Assembly: GCA_934045905.1 (NCBI GenBank)
Contig: OW203765.1
Coordinates: 15,315,409 to 15,379,408 of the forward strand
From: Leuctra nigra
Lineage: Eukaryota > Arthropoda > Insecta > Plecoptera > Leuctridae
DNA length: 64,000 nucleotides
Reading direction: 5' to 3'
The position numbers were made by a program, and so were the translations under genes. Each line of letters starts with the position of its first letter. Position 1 is the first letter of the stretch. Shown here in pieces: positions 10,131 through 20,952 of this stretch. The notes beneath the pieces were generated by a model. That model did not search any database. It was not told the origin of the DNA and saw only the letters and a program-made list of their open reading frames with translations.

Positions 10131-11320
10131 GAATCACTTATCGATTTTAAAATTTTTATGTTGGAAAAAATTCCATGTGGGGCAACAATTGGAGTTTTTT
10201 TGCTTAAGTTTGTGCTTTTTAAGCTCCAGAATCACTTTTAACTGGTTTAAACTCTAAAAAAACACCCGGGGGGCTAAAACTGAGGGGCTTCGGCCCCCAG
10301 ACCACTTTTCCGAATGTTACATTCCCCCCAAATATGAAAATAGTTAAATAGAGGCCTGTGAAATAGGACGAAATATTCTACTAATAATAAATAAGTAGGT
10401 ATACCTATATATAGAAGTTCAAAGAATTGACTTATTTAATAATTTATCTTGACCTAATATCTGAATAATTACAAGTGTCATAAATTGTTTTTAGCTGTAG
10501 AGACTAGGCTGAAACATTTACATTTTTTAAAATTGTGATAAGCATTTTCTGTTAAAATCCATTGCCCGCAGATATGACAATGACAATTTATCTCATATTT
10601 TGTCTAATGTCGAAAATTATAATTCAGGACATAGTAATTGAACCATAATAAATCTGCTCATGTTGTACAGGTATAACATAAGCAGATTTATGTAAGCTGC
10701 GTAATTCGTATGTAAATCTACTCACTAAACAAGCGTAGATACTCTTACAACATTCGAACATCTCCAATTCCTAAACTAAACGTGCAAAATGTAAGTAATT
10801 GTCCATAATGACAGCAGTTTAAGATGCCATTGTCATTGAACGATTGTTTTCTGTGTTGAGCAAGAAGACAGCTTCACGGCTGCCTTGAAACTTTCTAAGA
10901 GAGTCAAGGTGCTTAGACAATAGACTCGCAACAGAAGCAGATACCAAAACAGGAGCATAGGAACCGGGAATGGGAGTGAAAGGGAAAGGGGAATGGAAAA
11001 GAAAGGAAAGGGGAAGTGAAAGGGGAATGGGAAGGAAGGGGGGAATGCGGGTACTAATTCTCCCCCCCCCCCCCCCCATTCACCATACAAAATTAAGTTT
11101 AATTTCCAAGAATCACTTATCGATTTTAAAATGTTTATATTGGAAAAAATTTTGCTCCAGTTTGTGCTTGAATCGCTCTTAACTGGTTTAAACTCTAAAA
11201 AAAATCACCCGGTGGGGGGGGGGGGGGGGGGGGGAGGTAAAACTGATGGGCTTCGTCAGCCCCCGCAGACTACTTTTCCGAATGTTACATGCCCCCCAAA
11301 TATGAAAATAGTTATTACGC
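10130..11320. repeat. Two direct copies of a G-rich dispersed repeat
   Basis: Segments at about 10130-10355 and 11105-11320 share 'AAGAATCACTTATCGATTTT', 'AACTGGTTTAAACTCTAAAA', a G run, 'GGGCTTCGGCCCCC' or close, and 'CCGAATGTTACAT' in the same order. The second copy holds a G tract of about 20. Between them (10360-11100) lies a purine-rich GGGAAGGGGAAA region ending in a C tract at 11061-11077. Confidence 0.65.
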
Positions 11321-11456
11321 ACCTGGGTGTCTCACCATCTAATCCAATTTATCTCCCAATGTTTCTATCAATTTTTTTTTGTAAAGATACAAATATGTAA
11401 AATTGTGTTTAAATCGCGTACATTTAGTGGGCTGTACCTAAAGTACGTCACGCCAG

Positions 11457-11628
11457 GACGGGGGGGGGGGGGGGGGGAAGAGGATCTCACTGTTTCATTA
11501 GAAATTTTTAAACATTTTAAATTTATATGTGTCGCGACCTGAAATTTCGCTAAAAACGATAAATTCTGATGCATTTCAGTCAGTAAACTCACAGTATTGT
11601 TGGGGGGGGGGGGGGGGGGGGGGGTCAA
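11457..11628. repeat. Long poly-G tracts
   Basis: Uninterrupted G tracts of about 18 and 24 bases near 11460-11477 and 11601-11624. Together with 11061 (C) and 11213 (G) they make four G/C homopolymers in 600 bp. Their exact lengths are the least reliable bases in the window. Confidence 0.8.
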
Positions 11629-11784
11629 GAAGACTAATTTTTACTAAACGTACTTTATGCACACAGCCTTATAATTCAAAAATTTTCCCACAGAATCTTC
11701 ATGTTGTCAACGAGAATTGATGCTGTTCGAGATCAAGTCATTCAAAATCATACCTCAACTTCACATTTCTGCCTCCAATATTTA

Positions 11785-12685
11785 TTGAGCGAGCGTAGCG
11801 AGCGTCACCACGGTACTCTTATGGCACTTTCTCTGTGTGTTTTTTTGTTTTTTTTTTGTCCGCACAGCACAGGTTAAACCGCAAATTCAATCGATCTGAA
11901 ACTTTGCACATATGCTAACGTAATCTATGCGGTCCCTGGGATCGTTTTTGAACGGGCTCCTGTGATTGGTTCAAGTTTAAAAAAAAATATCTTTCGATTG
12001 GTTGCTCTGCTCAATTTGAAATTTAGCAAAGTCATTGCAACCAACATTTTACCCAATCATAAAAAGTTTCAGCAAAATTCTCCCATTGGTTTAAATTTGA
12101 AACCATTTTTCCTGTGATTTTTGAAATTTAAACTAGAACCGATTGACCGACCAACTAAAAACTTTGCATGGTCATTGGTACCAACATTTAAGATATTTTT
12201 GCCAATTTCCAGTCTAATCTGTCGTTATTTTCAAAAGTTTTTGTAATTCTAGGGACATTTTGCGTGTTGGCTGTCAAATTCACGGCGACTTCGAATCTTC
12301 AGTTCAAGGCAAGGTAGTTAGAGCAGAAAGTTTCAAACGAAATGAAACTAATAATGACCGTTCAACAGATTGATCTGATATTGTGTACACACTAATATCA
12401 TATCATATGAGTGGTATCCCAGGTTTATTTTTTGAACGAGATCCTGTGATTTTTGAAAATTAACAAGGAACCGTTCAATCATAAAGGTTTAATCGATCAA
12501 CTTAAAACTTAGCAAGGTTATTGGGACCAATATTTTTGGAGATTTTGGAGATATTTATATAAGTCTGTGACGAAATTTAAGAATTATTGGCTTTTAATGC
12601 CATTTTCGATTGACATAATTTCGGTTCGAGGTGTTGCGTGTATCCGTGCTCGCTCATCAACGCGTCACACAGAGCGTTTTCCTAG
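11785..12685 (+). mobile_element. Helentron-like non-autonomous element (HINE-like)
   Basis: Starts TGAGCGAGCGTAGCGAGCG and ends GCTCGCTCATCAACGCG, then a short AACGC/GCGTT stem and TTCCTAG|T. The 5' motif and the internal 3' motif are inverted (TGAGCGAGC and GCTCGCTCA), and the 3' end is a stem-loop plus CTAG. This matches the subterminal-inverted-repeat layout of Helentron/DINE-1 elements. No Rep/helicase ORF. Confidence 0.65.
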
Positions 12686-13201
12686 TATATTTTATGTCAA
12701 AATAGAGTGAAGGAAATATGATGGTACTGGTTAATCTAAGAATGGTATATAGTCTTAGAAATGTGTTTTGAACAGGGCACCATTTTGAATATCACCTGAA
12801 GATGAAGTGAAGTATTTCTATTGTATACAAAAGTAAATATTTCCTAGATAATACAATCGGAGCAAGGTCTCTAACTTCCAGTTATAAATCGCAATGACTG
12901 CAAACAATGTATTTCAGTTCTCTTACATATTGAAAAATATATCATTATTGTTATTATAATAAACTGAGAGGTCAATTTCGAAATAGCTGATTGTGTACTG
13001 TTCTTGAATTCACTTACTTTGTATAGTCTAGCCAGAATATAGTGACTTTGTCTTTAGACATTCTGGCTAAAGCTATGAAACTCATTGAAATCTGGTACAA
13101 AGGAGTACGTTAGAATGTAGATCACTGATATATAGGACGAGGTGTGAGATGTAGAACCAAGAAGACAGCTCCAGAGCTCTCAGCATCAGTTCTAGTCCAT
13201 C
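12686..13201 (+). other. Upstream region and 5' UTR of the small secreted-protein gene
   Basis: Mostly featureless. A TATATA string at about 13129 lies upstream of a leader with an insect-type initiator-like ATCAGTT near 13182, but the spacing is too long for a canonical TATA-Inr pair, so no promoter is claimed. Confidence 0.3.
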
Positions 13202-13265
13202 ATGAAGATGCAGGGAGTCGTTTTGCTTCTTGTTTTAGTGCGCTCTGCGTTCACATCCTCGATAG
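13202..13265 (+). CDS. Exon 1: signal peptide
   Basis: 21 codons plus one base, from the first ATG after the leader to GATAG|GTAAG. Strongly hydrophobic 'VVLLLVLV' core. Confidence 0.65.
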
Positions 13266-16200
13266 GTAAGAAGATCTAGGTTCAATATCGTAAGGAGAAT
13301 TAAGAGTCGGCTGTATTGAAGGTTAACATTTGGAGATAGTATTTCCTAATTATTAACATAACTTTTAAACCATTCAATTAGGTATATGAAATAATGTATA
13401 AAAATTATTATCAATGCTAATTTTTGAGTTGATCTAAGATCTAAGGAATATGAACACTAAGATATAACAAAAATGTTGCCCAAAGTCGTGGAGAATCTGA
13501 AGAAACAGAGAAATATCTGATTTTTCACGAGTTTGAGCACAAATATTGGACTTGCCTATCAAGGAGTTTTCAAACGCAGTAATTACACCTCCATGCCTAT
13601 ATGATGGTGTTTATATTGCTCAGGTCGATTTAAAAATTAGCTAAGCTTATTATTTCACAATTTTCGTAATTTGAATGGTAGGTACAATTTTATTAGGTAT
13701 TTCATTTCCTATTTGTCACTTTTATCGAAATTGAAGGGAAATTAACGAGGGAATTTCAACTGTTCATGTGTATTTTTCCTTTCAACCTATCAACTAGGAA
13801 AACGCTCAGTGTAACGCGTTGATTAGCGAGCACGGGTACGTACAAATTCTCGAACCGGAAATGCGTACAGAACGCACAGAAAACATATAGTACATCCATA
13901 TTGAACTGAAAAATTATCCAGTCAGTCAACAAAAAATGTATCTGATTTTCATTGAAACGTAAAAATAGCATCTAAACACTGTGGTTCCTAAAGCAAAATA
14001 AGATCTATGGGGTAGTGGAAAAACAGTTATTTCGATACTTCATCTCTGACAGCTATTGAAAATGTCAATAAGTGCATAAGTCATATATTTTTTCCCGCCA
14101 AAGTCGTTTTGGAGCGGTTTTAGAGGGATATACGAAATATAAATTGCCATATTTGGCAAGCGGCTATGAATATCGAAAAAGCAAGAAAGGCATGACATGT
14201 ATTGAACCTTTATCTACATTTTCATCGCTTACTGTCATAACTTTGCTCCTACTATGTGGTCAGCATTTGTCGGGAACAAAAACGCTCCGTTTCTCGTCCG
14301 TCGCTCGTCCGTCTCTCACACGGAGCGTTTTGTTCCCGACAAATGCTGACCACATAGTAGGAGCAAAGTTATGACAGTAAGAGTTGAAAATGTAGATAAA
14401 GGTTTAATACATGTCATGTGTTTCTTGCTTTTTCGATATTCATAACCGTTTGTTAAATATGGCAATTTATATTTCGAATGTCTCTCTAAAACCGCTCCAA
14501 AATCACTTTTGGCGGGAAAATATTGATGACCGCCCTTAACTGATAGGGCTGAAAATTTGTAAAATAAGAGACATTGTTGGTCTTAAAGACAATGCAAAAT
14601 ATGAGTTTGATCACATTTATTGAAGACCGTTTTCATTTTTGAACCTATCAGGATTTGTTTATTTAAATTTTAACCAATCAATGGATTTCATAAAAATTAG
14701 GGTCTGCAAACAGAAAAGGTTGTCTCTACATGTGTGCAAAATTTCAGATCGATCGGTGAAACGGTGCAACTTCCATTGCTCCTAATAGCAGCAAAACAAA
14801 AAAAGAAAAAAAACAGAGGTCCGTGTCAAAAGAGTCAAAAGAAGTCGCTTGCTAAATTAATTTTTTCTGAGGAAAATTCAATTTCATTGGGCGTCAGAAA
14901 TGCTTAAGTTTCTTTAACAAGTCAAGAAATTTATATAATAGAAATGCCTAATTATATGTAGGTTGGGCGTGGAAATGACGAAATGTTTTCTTATATTATA
15001 TTTTCAGATTATAAAATATCTAGGTATAATGTTTATTTTAAATATAACTGTTTTGCATATTATGATTGTATTATTTTCTTATTATTGCTTTTTCGTATTT
15101 AAAAAAAATAGGATGATATACTGGGTTTTATGGAAAACTTCCAGTGGAGTCAGGATGATAGGAAAGGAAGTGCGAAGTGAAAAATGTCCGACCGAACCGG
15201 GGCTCGAACCCGGGACCTCTCACTTGCCGGGTGAGAGTTCATAATTCATTAAAATAGCTTGTGAACTAACTGTAATTGTTTAACCACTTGACATTTGATG
15301 TTTAATTTATTTAATTCCGGATGATACATAATAGACCGATTTAAAAATTATCTAGGTGGTTCTGCTTTTCAAAAAATTTCACAAGCAGTTTGGTTTTCCA
15401 TATATCTATTGGTGTTTTACAACAATGGATAAAAACACCAACAGATATATGGAAAACCAGACTGTATGTGAAATTTTTTAAAAGCAGAGCCACCTAGATA
15501 ATTTTTAAAAGGGTCTATTGGTAATGAAATAAATTATGCTTAGTTAAAGTATTTACCGTCTTTCAATAGGTATATTACTGATTGGCAGTTCAACTGAGGG
15601 TGCATTCCAATATTGGGCGAGTTGGGCGTTGACGTCACCATAGGATATACGGGTTTAATCAAAGTTGCCGCGTCAACAAACGAGCTTAAACCAGTACCCA
15701 TAATGCCCAAACTCAAGAGGTCAGGATTTCTGATCCAACATGGATGCCTGTATTTCCATTCATTCGACTAAATTCGACTCAAGGTCACGCCCAGGTGATA
15801 ACGTCACAATGTTAAAAGGATAGGGAATCCGGGCGACCTGATCCAAATACGGTATGCACCCTGAATGGTATTAGAATGCGTGTTACCGTACGACTTGGCG
15901 AGAATGGGAGCGACACCCCCACTAGTTCGTATAGCTTCAGTATACGTCATCCTTGACGCTGTTTCAATATTATCATCAATCAATATCACCATCATTTATA
16001 TCAATAAATTATGCTTATAAACTAAAGTATTTTGTTCCTAACAGGACAGAGTAAGACCTTCTGGTATGGGGACTACGAAGATGACTGCGACAATGAAGCC
16101 CTCAATGCTAAGGTAATTACTAAGAAAACACTCAGTGTAACGCGTTGATAAGCGAGCACCCAAACGGGAAACTCCTTGTTACTGAAATTAACTTCACAGA

Positions 16201-19200
16201 CTCACAAAATCAGAAATAATCTGGATGGCTCTGGATTCTAATGAATTTTACATGCTGTTTGATTTTCCTGGATGGCTATATAGGCAGCGTGTTTAGACTA
16301 CAGATAGCGCTGCGAAAAGTACAGACAGAGCCGCCTAAGCTGTGGGAAGGAAGCTTACCTTTGGCAAGGCGTCCAAGTCGCTGCAGTTATACGTTATGTT
16401 GCTGCACATATTACGCATTATCACTCATTAAAATTTACACTAGGAAAACGCTCTGTGAAACGCGTTGATGAGCGAGCACGGATACGCGCAACACCTCGAA
16501 CCGAAATTCTGCGTCAATCAAAAATATCATTAAAAGCCAATTTCTTGAATTTTTCACAGACTTGTTTAAAAATCTCCAAATATCACTCAAATATTAGTCC
16601 CAATAACCATGTAAAGTTTTAAGTTGATCGATTGAACCTTTATAATTGCACTACGTTCCCAGTAAATATTCAAAAATCACAGAATCTCTTTCAAAAAATA
16701 TACCTGGGACCACTCATACGATATTAGTGTGTGTACACAATATCAGATCGATCTGTTGAACGGTCATTATTAGTTTCATATGCGTTTAAAAGTTTTTGCT
16801 CAACTACCTTGGATTAGAACTGAAGAGTCAAAGTAGCCGTGATCAAAATTTTCGAGAAATTTGACAGCCAACACGCAAAATGTCCGTAAAATGTGAATTA
16901 CTTTTGGATTTAAACACAGAATAGTCTGAAAGTAGTCAAAAAGACAGATTATGTTGGTCCCAATGACCATGCAACGTTTTAAGTTGATCGGTGATACAAT
17001 TCTAGTTTAAATTTCAAAAAACACATTATAATTTTTTTAATTTTAACCAATGGGGGTGATTTGGATGAAATTTTGTTTGATTGGGCAAAATGTTGGTCGT
17101 AATGACTTATCAAAATTTCAAATTTAACGGGCCAACCAATCGAAAGAGAATTTTTTTAAAATTTGAACCAATCACAGGATCCCTTTCAAAAACGATCCCA
17201 GAGACCGCATGGATCACGTTAGTACGTGTGCAAAATTTCAGATCGATTGGTTGTGCGGTTTGACCTCGGCAGTGCAGACAAAAAAAAAAAAAAAAAAAAC
17301 ACACACACAGAGAAAGTGCCATAAGAGTACCGTGGTGACGCTCGCTACGCTCGCTCAACAAGTTTATCTAATGTTTATTCGCCTACAAAATATTAATAAT
17401 AAAGTGTTCACAATTTCACTGAATCTGATCACAATATAGTAATTTGCGCCACTTGGTTCTGATTCCGAAATATTTTGAGTACATTTGTTGAGCTTTGATC
17501 GGTTGCTAGGTCACGGGCAATGAAAAATGAAACAGTTGAAGATCATTCCCACAAATGTTGCTTATTTCTTTCACTAGTGGCGCTGGGGGTTTGAACTCTC
17601 GGTGCCCATTCTAAATTTCCTTTTCGTCTCATTTCACGTGATACGGGCTCACTGCACACTGGAGTGCTATCTATTTAACTTTGTGGTGACACCGTATCTA
17701 GTGGAGCGGTCGCTCCACCCAGCCATGTCCAGCCACCCACACTGCACAACAATGCGATGAGCCCCAGACTATTTTCAAGTTAAATATTCATCTGAGAAAT
17801 ATTATTTATCTATCAGTTATAGCTTTGACACATTTCCCCGACCCTCTCAGCCTCCATAAACTGAGGAGCAGACCAACTACTTTTCCTGTAAGCAACAACA
17901 TGGCATTTTCGGCCTACTGGATCTTAAAATTCGAAAATCTCAAATTAATGCGAAATATCTTAACTTCGAGCTATACCCAACAAATATACCAAATATGGGA
18001 ACAATCGGGTTTGCCGTTTGCGTGCTAGAAGGCCGTGAAAACAGTGAAATTACACCCCTTTAAAAAGCATCTGATGATGATTATGATTCTGAAATAAGGA
18101 AACATCGCTATCACCGCAACAGCATAAACGCCTGAACCGATCGATCTGAAATTTTTACCACATGTGCACTTTTGGCGTCTGATGATACCTTGCCCTTACG
18201 AATTTTTTGTACCGCCATTTTAAAACCGGGAGTGACGTCATATCTAAAAAATGGACGGACCTATTGGGACGAAACTAGCGCCAAACGATTCGGACGGACT
18301 TCTTTATAAAATGTTAACAGTCAAAATAGAAATGTACTTTGGCTGGCTCATGGTCTATTGAGATACACGTTAATCTGATCATATGCAGTGATCATGGTAC
18401 CAATAGAAGGGGCTGAAAGCACATAAAAACTAGCAAATGAGTGCAAAATGTGATACGAATTTTTCCATTGACAGTCTTATAGAAAATGGTTTTATCATTA
18501 TTTCCAAGGAATTATTTTTCTCTGGCAACAATGGATTATTGTACTGATATTAGATCAGTAGGGATGAATCAGGGATGAAAATGCTATTTTGGATGAAGGT
18601 TGATTCATTTCTGAAATACGATAACAAATAAACGAAAGTTGATTAATTTCACTAATATTAAGCTCTTTTTCGTACTTTGGGGCCCATATTGCAGTCCTGT
18701 TTTTGAATTCCTCGGAATTTGAAGTGCGGAAAATTTCCTATAATATGACTCACTATTCACCATTTTTGTACTAACCCCTCACTGAAGGTATTTTATAAAC
18801 ATTTCGTAGAAGAATTCGTTTCTGCGCAACCTCTGCATAATAAATCAATTTCAATGAAACCAATATACAGACCTCGCTAGAAATAGCCAGGTAAAAAGGA
18901 ACGATAATAATGATTTTTTTTATGGGAAAACCTGGCCACATCTGCAGCTACGTGGTATGAGCTGTAAATGCAAAAGGAGCAGGGGGCCTATTCTCGAAAA
19001 AGTTATCACGTCATAAGTTATGAATCATAAAAAAGTCATAATATTAACATGGTGAGAGATAGGACAAACCTCCTTATGAATCATAACTCGGGAGTTATGA
19101 CGTTATAACTTTTTCGAGAATAAGCACCCAGGCATACGAAACAGCCATAAGTTTCAAGTATAGAAACGCTCGCTCAGATCGATTGATTAAAAGTAACCGA

Positions 19201-19558
19201 CTGTATTGTTCCTCTGCAGAATCGTCTGTGTTGCAAGGAGTACGAGGACACAATCTTGGAAGGAATGTGCGACGAGTGTCCCGACCCATGTCCGCTGCCG
19301 CCACAACCGATCACAACTCCAACACTCAAGCCAGTGGATCCAGTATCACAGATGACAACACATGGTCAGTCTGTACGACCACCAACACATGTAGATCACA
19401 ACAAAAACATCAACAACACCATTAATAGCCACAACAAATATACCAATACCAACATCAACATCAGCATCAACGGTAACAGTCCCACACCAACATCAAAATC
19501 GACAACACCAATACCAATGTCAACATCTTCATCAACAACGCCAAGGCGAAGAGGGTAA
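13202..19558 (+). CDS. Small secreted Cys-, Thr- and Asn-rich protein, three exons
   Basis: Exons 13202-13265, 16045-16112 and 19220-19558 are phase-compatible (1 then 0) with clean GTAAG, GTAATT and AG sites, giving 156 residues. It opens with a hydrophobic signal peptide 'MKMQGVVLLLVLVRSAF'. An acidic segment 'YGDYEDDCDNEA' and a region with six cysteines follow ('CC', 'CDECPDPC'). A tail rich in Thr, Asn, Ser and Pro with several N-x-T/S sites suggests glycosylation. I do not recognise a family; salivary, venom-like or cuticular proteins would all fit. The stop TAA overlaps a perfect donor (GAGG|GTAAGA), so splicing on to a further exon is possible. Introns are packed with repeats. Confidence 0.62.
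13794..14862 (-). mobile_element. Helentron-like element with nested palindrome
   Basis: On the plus strand it begins CTAGGAAAACGCTCAGTGTAAC, which is the 3' end of the family in reverse. It ends near a decayed 5' motif at about 14850-14862 (GTCGCTTGCT). The 14093-14518 palindrome sits inside it. Confidence 0.58.
14093..14518. repeat. Giant palindrome, arms of about 200 bp
   Basis: Left arm starts CCCGCCAAAGTCGTTTTGGAG and the right arm ends CTCCAAAATCACTTTTGGCGGG. Pairing is nearly continuous to a small centre around 14305 (CGTCCGTCGCTCGTCCGTC). A transcript would fold into a long dsRNA hairpin. Confidence 0.88.
15170..15244 (-). repeat. Truncated tRNA-derived repeat
   Basis: Contains CCGGGGCTCGAACCCGGGAC, the T arm and B box of the tRNA-like units at 59.4 and 59.7 kb, and part of the anticodon arm. 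It breaks off before the D arm. It is flanked by the same 'GGAAAACTTCCA' arm as those units. Confidence 0.62.
15332..15518. mobile_element. MITE-like inverted repeat
   Basis: Arms of about 85 bp: AGACCGATTTAAAAATTATC on the left against a right arm ending TTTTTAAAAGGGTCT, with a 15-bp centre. No ORF. Located in intron 1 of the secreted-protein gene. Confidence 0.8.
16045..16112 (+). CDS. Exon 2 of the small secreted protein
   Basis: 68 nt after CTAACAG, ending GCTAAG|GTAATT. It encodes an acidic, aromatic stretch 'KTFWYGDYEDDCDNEA'. A decayed Helentron-like 3' end (ACACTCAGTGTAACGCG) begins about 10 bp into the following intron. Confidence 0.6.
16440..17359 (-). mobile_element. Helentron-like element, complete copy
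   Basis: Runs from CTAGGAAAACGCTCTGTG (3' end in reverse) to CGCTCGCTACGCTCGCTCA (5' end in reverse). A poly-A/T tract with a CA run at 17281-17306 sits next to the 5' end, as in sister copies. Confidence 0.68.
17700..18370 (+). mobile_element. Partial composite foldback repeat
   Basis: Head palindrome GTGGAGCGGTCGCTCCAC at about 17701, the conserved 'GIFGLLDLKI' region at 17900-18050, then one monomer with CCGCCATTTTAAAACCGGGAGTGACGTCAT at about 18210-18240. The hairpin end is missing. Confidence 0.68.
18985..19131. mobile_element. MITE-like inverted repeat just upstream of exon 3
   Basis: CCTATTCTCGAAAAAGTTAT at the left pairs with ATAACTTTTTCGAGAATAAG at the right; arms about 50 bp. It ends about 90 bp before the exon 3 acceptor, so it may affect splicing. 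Confidence 0.78.
19220..19558 (+). CDS. Exon 3: Cys cluster and Thr/Asn-rich tail
   Basis: 112 codons plus stop after CCTCTGCAG. It starts 'NRLCCKEYEDT', continues through 'CDECPDPCPLPPQP' and becomes low-complexity Asn/Thr/Ser. The TAA is embedded in GGGTAAGA, a potential donor. Confidence 0.62.
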   Translation, partial: NRLCCKEYEDTILEGMCDECPDPCPLPPQPITTPTLKPVDPVSQMTTHGQSVRPPTHVDHNKNINNTINSHNKYTNTNINISINGNSPTPTSKSTTPIPMSTSSSTTPRRRG

Positions 19559-19684
19559 GAGCGCATTAGTGGGAAATAAGCCCAGTAGATCCTGCAACAC
19601 ACGCCATTCTTTGCATCGGCAGATGGCATAATTAATCACAAATGTAATAGTATTGACATCCATGAGTCGCATTTATACTCATTG

Positions 19685-20163
19685 AGTCAAAATGTCCGTA
19701 AAATGGCAATAACTTTTGGATATAAACACAGATTAGTCTGATAATTGCCAAAAATACGGAAAATGTTGGTCCCAATGACCATGTCAAAGTTTTAAGTTGA
19801 TCGGTCAAACGGTTCTAGTTTAAATTTTAAACAACCAAAGGAATGATGGGTTTTAATTTGAACCAATGGGAGGATTTGGCTGAATCTTTGTACGATTGGG
19901 GACAATGTTAGTCGTAATGACTTGTCAAAATTTGAAATTGATCGGACCAACCAATCGAAAGATATTTTTTTTTAAATTTGAATCAATCAAAGGATTTCAA
20001 AAAAAACTTGGGTCTGAAACGCCCATAAATACGTGTGCAATATTTCAGGTCGATCTAAGAAAAACTGTGACCTGTATATATCGTCATTAACAGAAGAACA
20101 CACACAAAAAACAGAAGTGCGTGTCAAATGAGCCTAATGGAGACGCTCGCTTCGCTCGCTCAA
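19685..20163 (-). mobile_element. Helentron-like element, 3'-truncated
   Basis: The 5' motif in reverse, GACGCTCGCTTCGCTCGCTCA, ends it at about 20162. Internal sequence is alignable with 16.9-17.3 kb. The CTAG end is absent. Confidence 0.58.
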
Positions 20164-20952
20164 TAACTCAAGTTTATTTTTATAAATTGTATTGACGTAT
20201 TGAATGGGACAGATATTTTGCCGACACTTTTAGCAATGAAGAACTTGTAAATTAGTTTCCTTAACCGTTTAGCACATAATTGGTGAGATTGATGAAAATT
20301 CTTTGCTTGGATATTAACTGTCAAATAATAAAATAAAAAATGTATTAAATATATTTACCTCAACGTATTTACGAAATAAATATTAGTTAATAATATTAAC
20401 AAAATTCTTAAAAGTTATTTTATTCTATTCTTATTTTGCCTTATGCCCCACTATCAAATTTCCTATCAAATCCTTTGATAAAATCTTTTCTTCAATGAAA
20501 TTTTACCCTGTAAGCAAGACGATTTGATGGTATCATGATGTTTTGTCAAAGGGTTGAGACAAATCTTTCATGAAGTAGAAAATGTGTATCAATTCTTCTT
20601 GTATTAATTTGTTCATCACATAAATTTTGTATACATTTATTATTTGTGTCCGGCATGTGTAGTTAATCAGTTCATTCCCTTTCAATATTTTGTAAAAAGA
20701 ACACAATGCTATTGCATTATGCGGGCTTCACACTGTTCATCTTTCTTTATTTGCAATATTGTTTTGTTTTTCCTTATACCAGCACTTATGATTTGGTTAT
20801 TATGTGTACAAATTTGTGTTCTTGTTATTGTGTGAATAAAATATTTCCAAATTAAATTTTTATTGATACTCAATTACTGTAAACGATTTGAAGGAAAAAG
20901 ACAATCAGAGAACAAAACTTCAAAATACTATGCATAATGGCAGTAATGAAAT
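20164..20952. other. AT-rich spacer
   Basis: No gene or repeat that I can support. Confidence 0.4.

Noticed and set aside
10819..11090. Minus frames rich in Pro/Phe/Ser next to poly-C
   Set aside because: Low-complexity purine/pyrimidine repeat, no start context or homology.
14072..14374. 100-codon frame on the plus strand
   Set aside because: Lies inside the giant palindrome, and its antisense arm gives a comparable frame.
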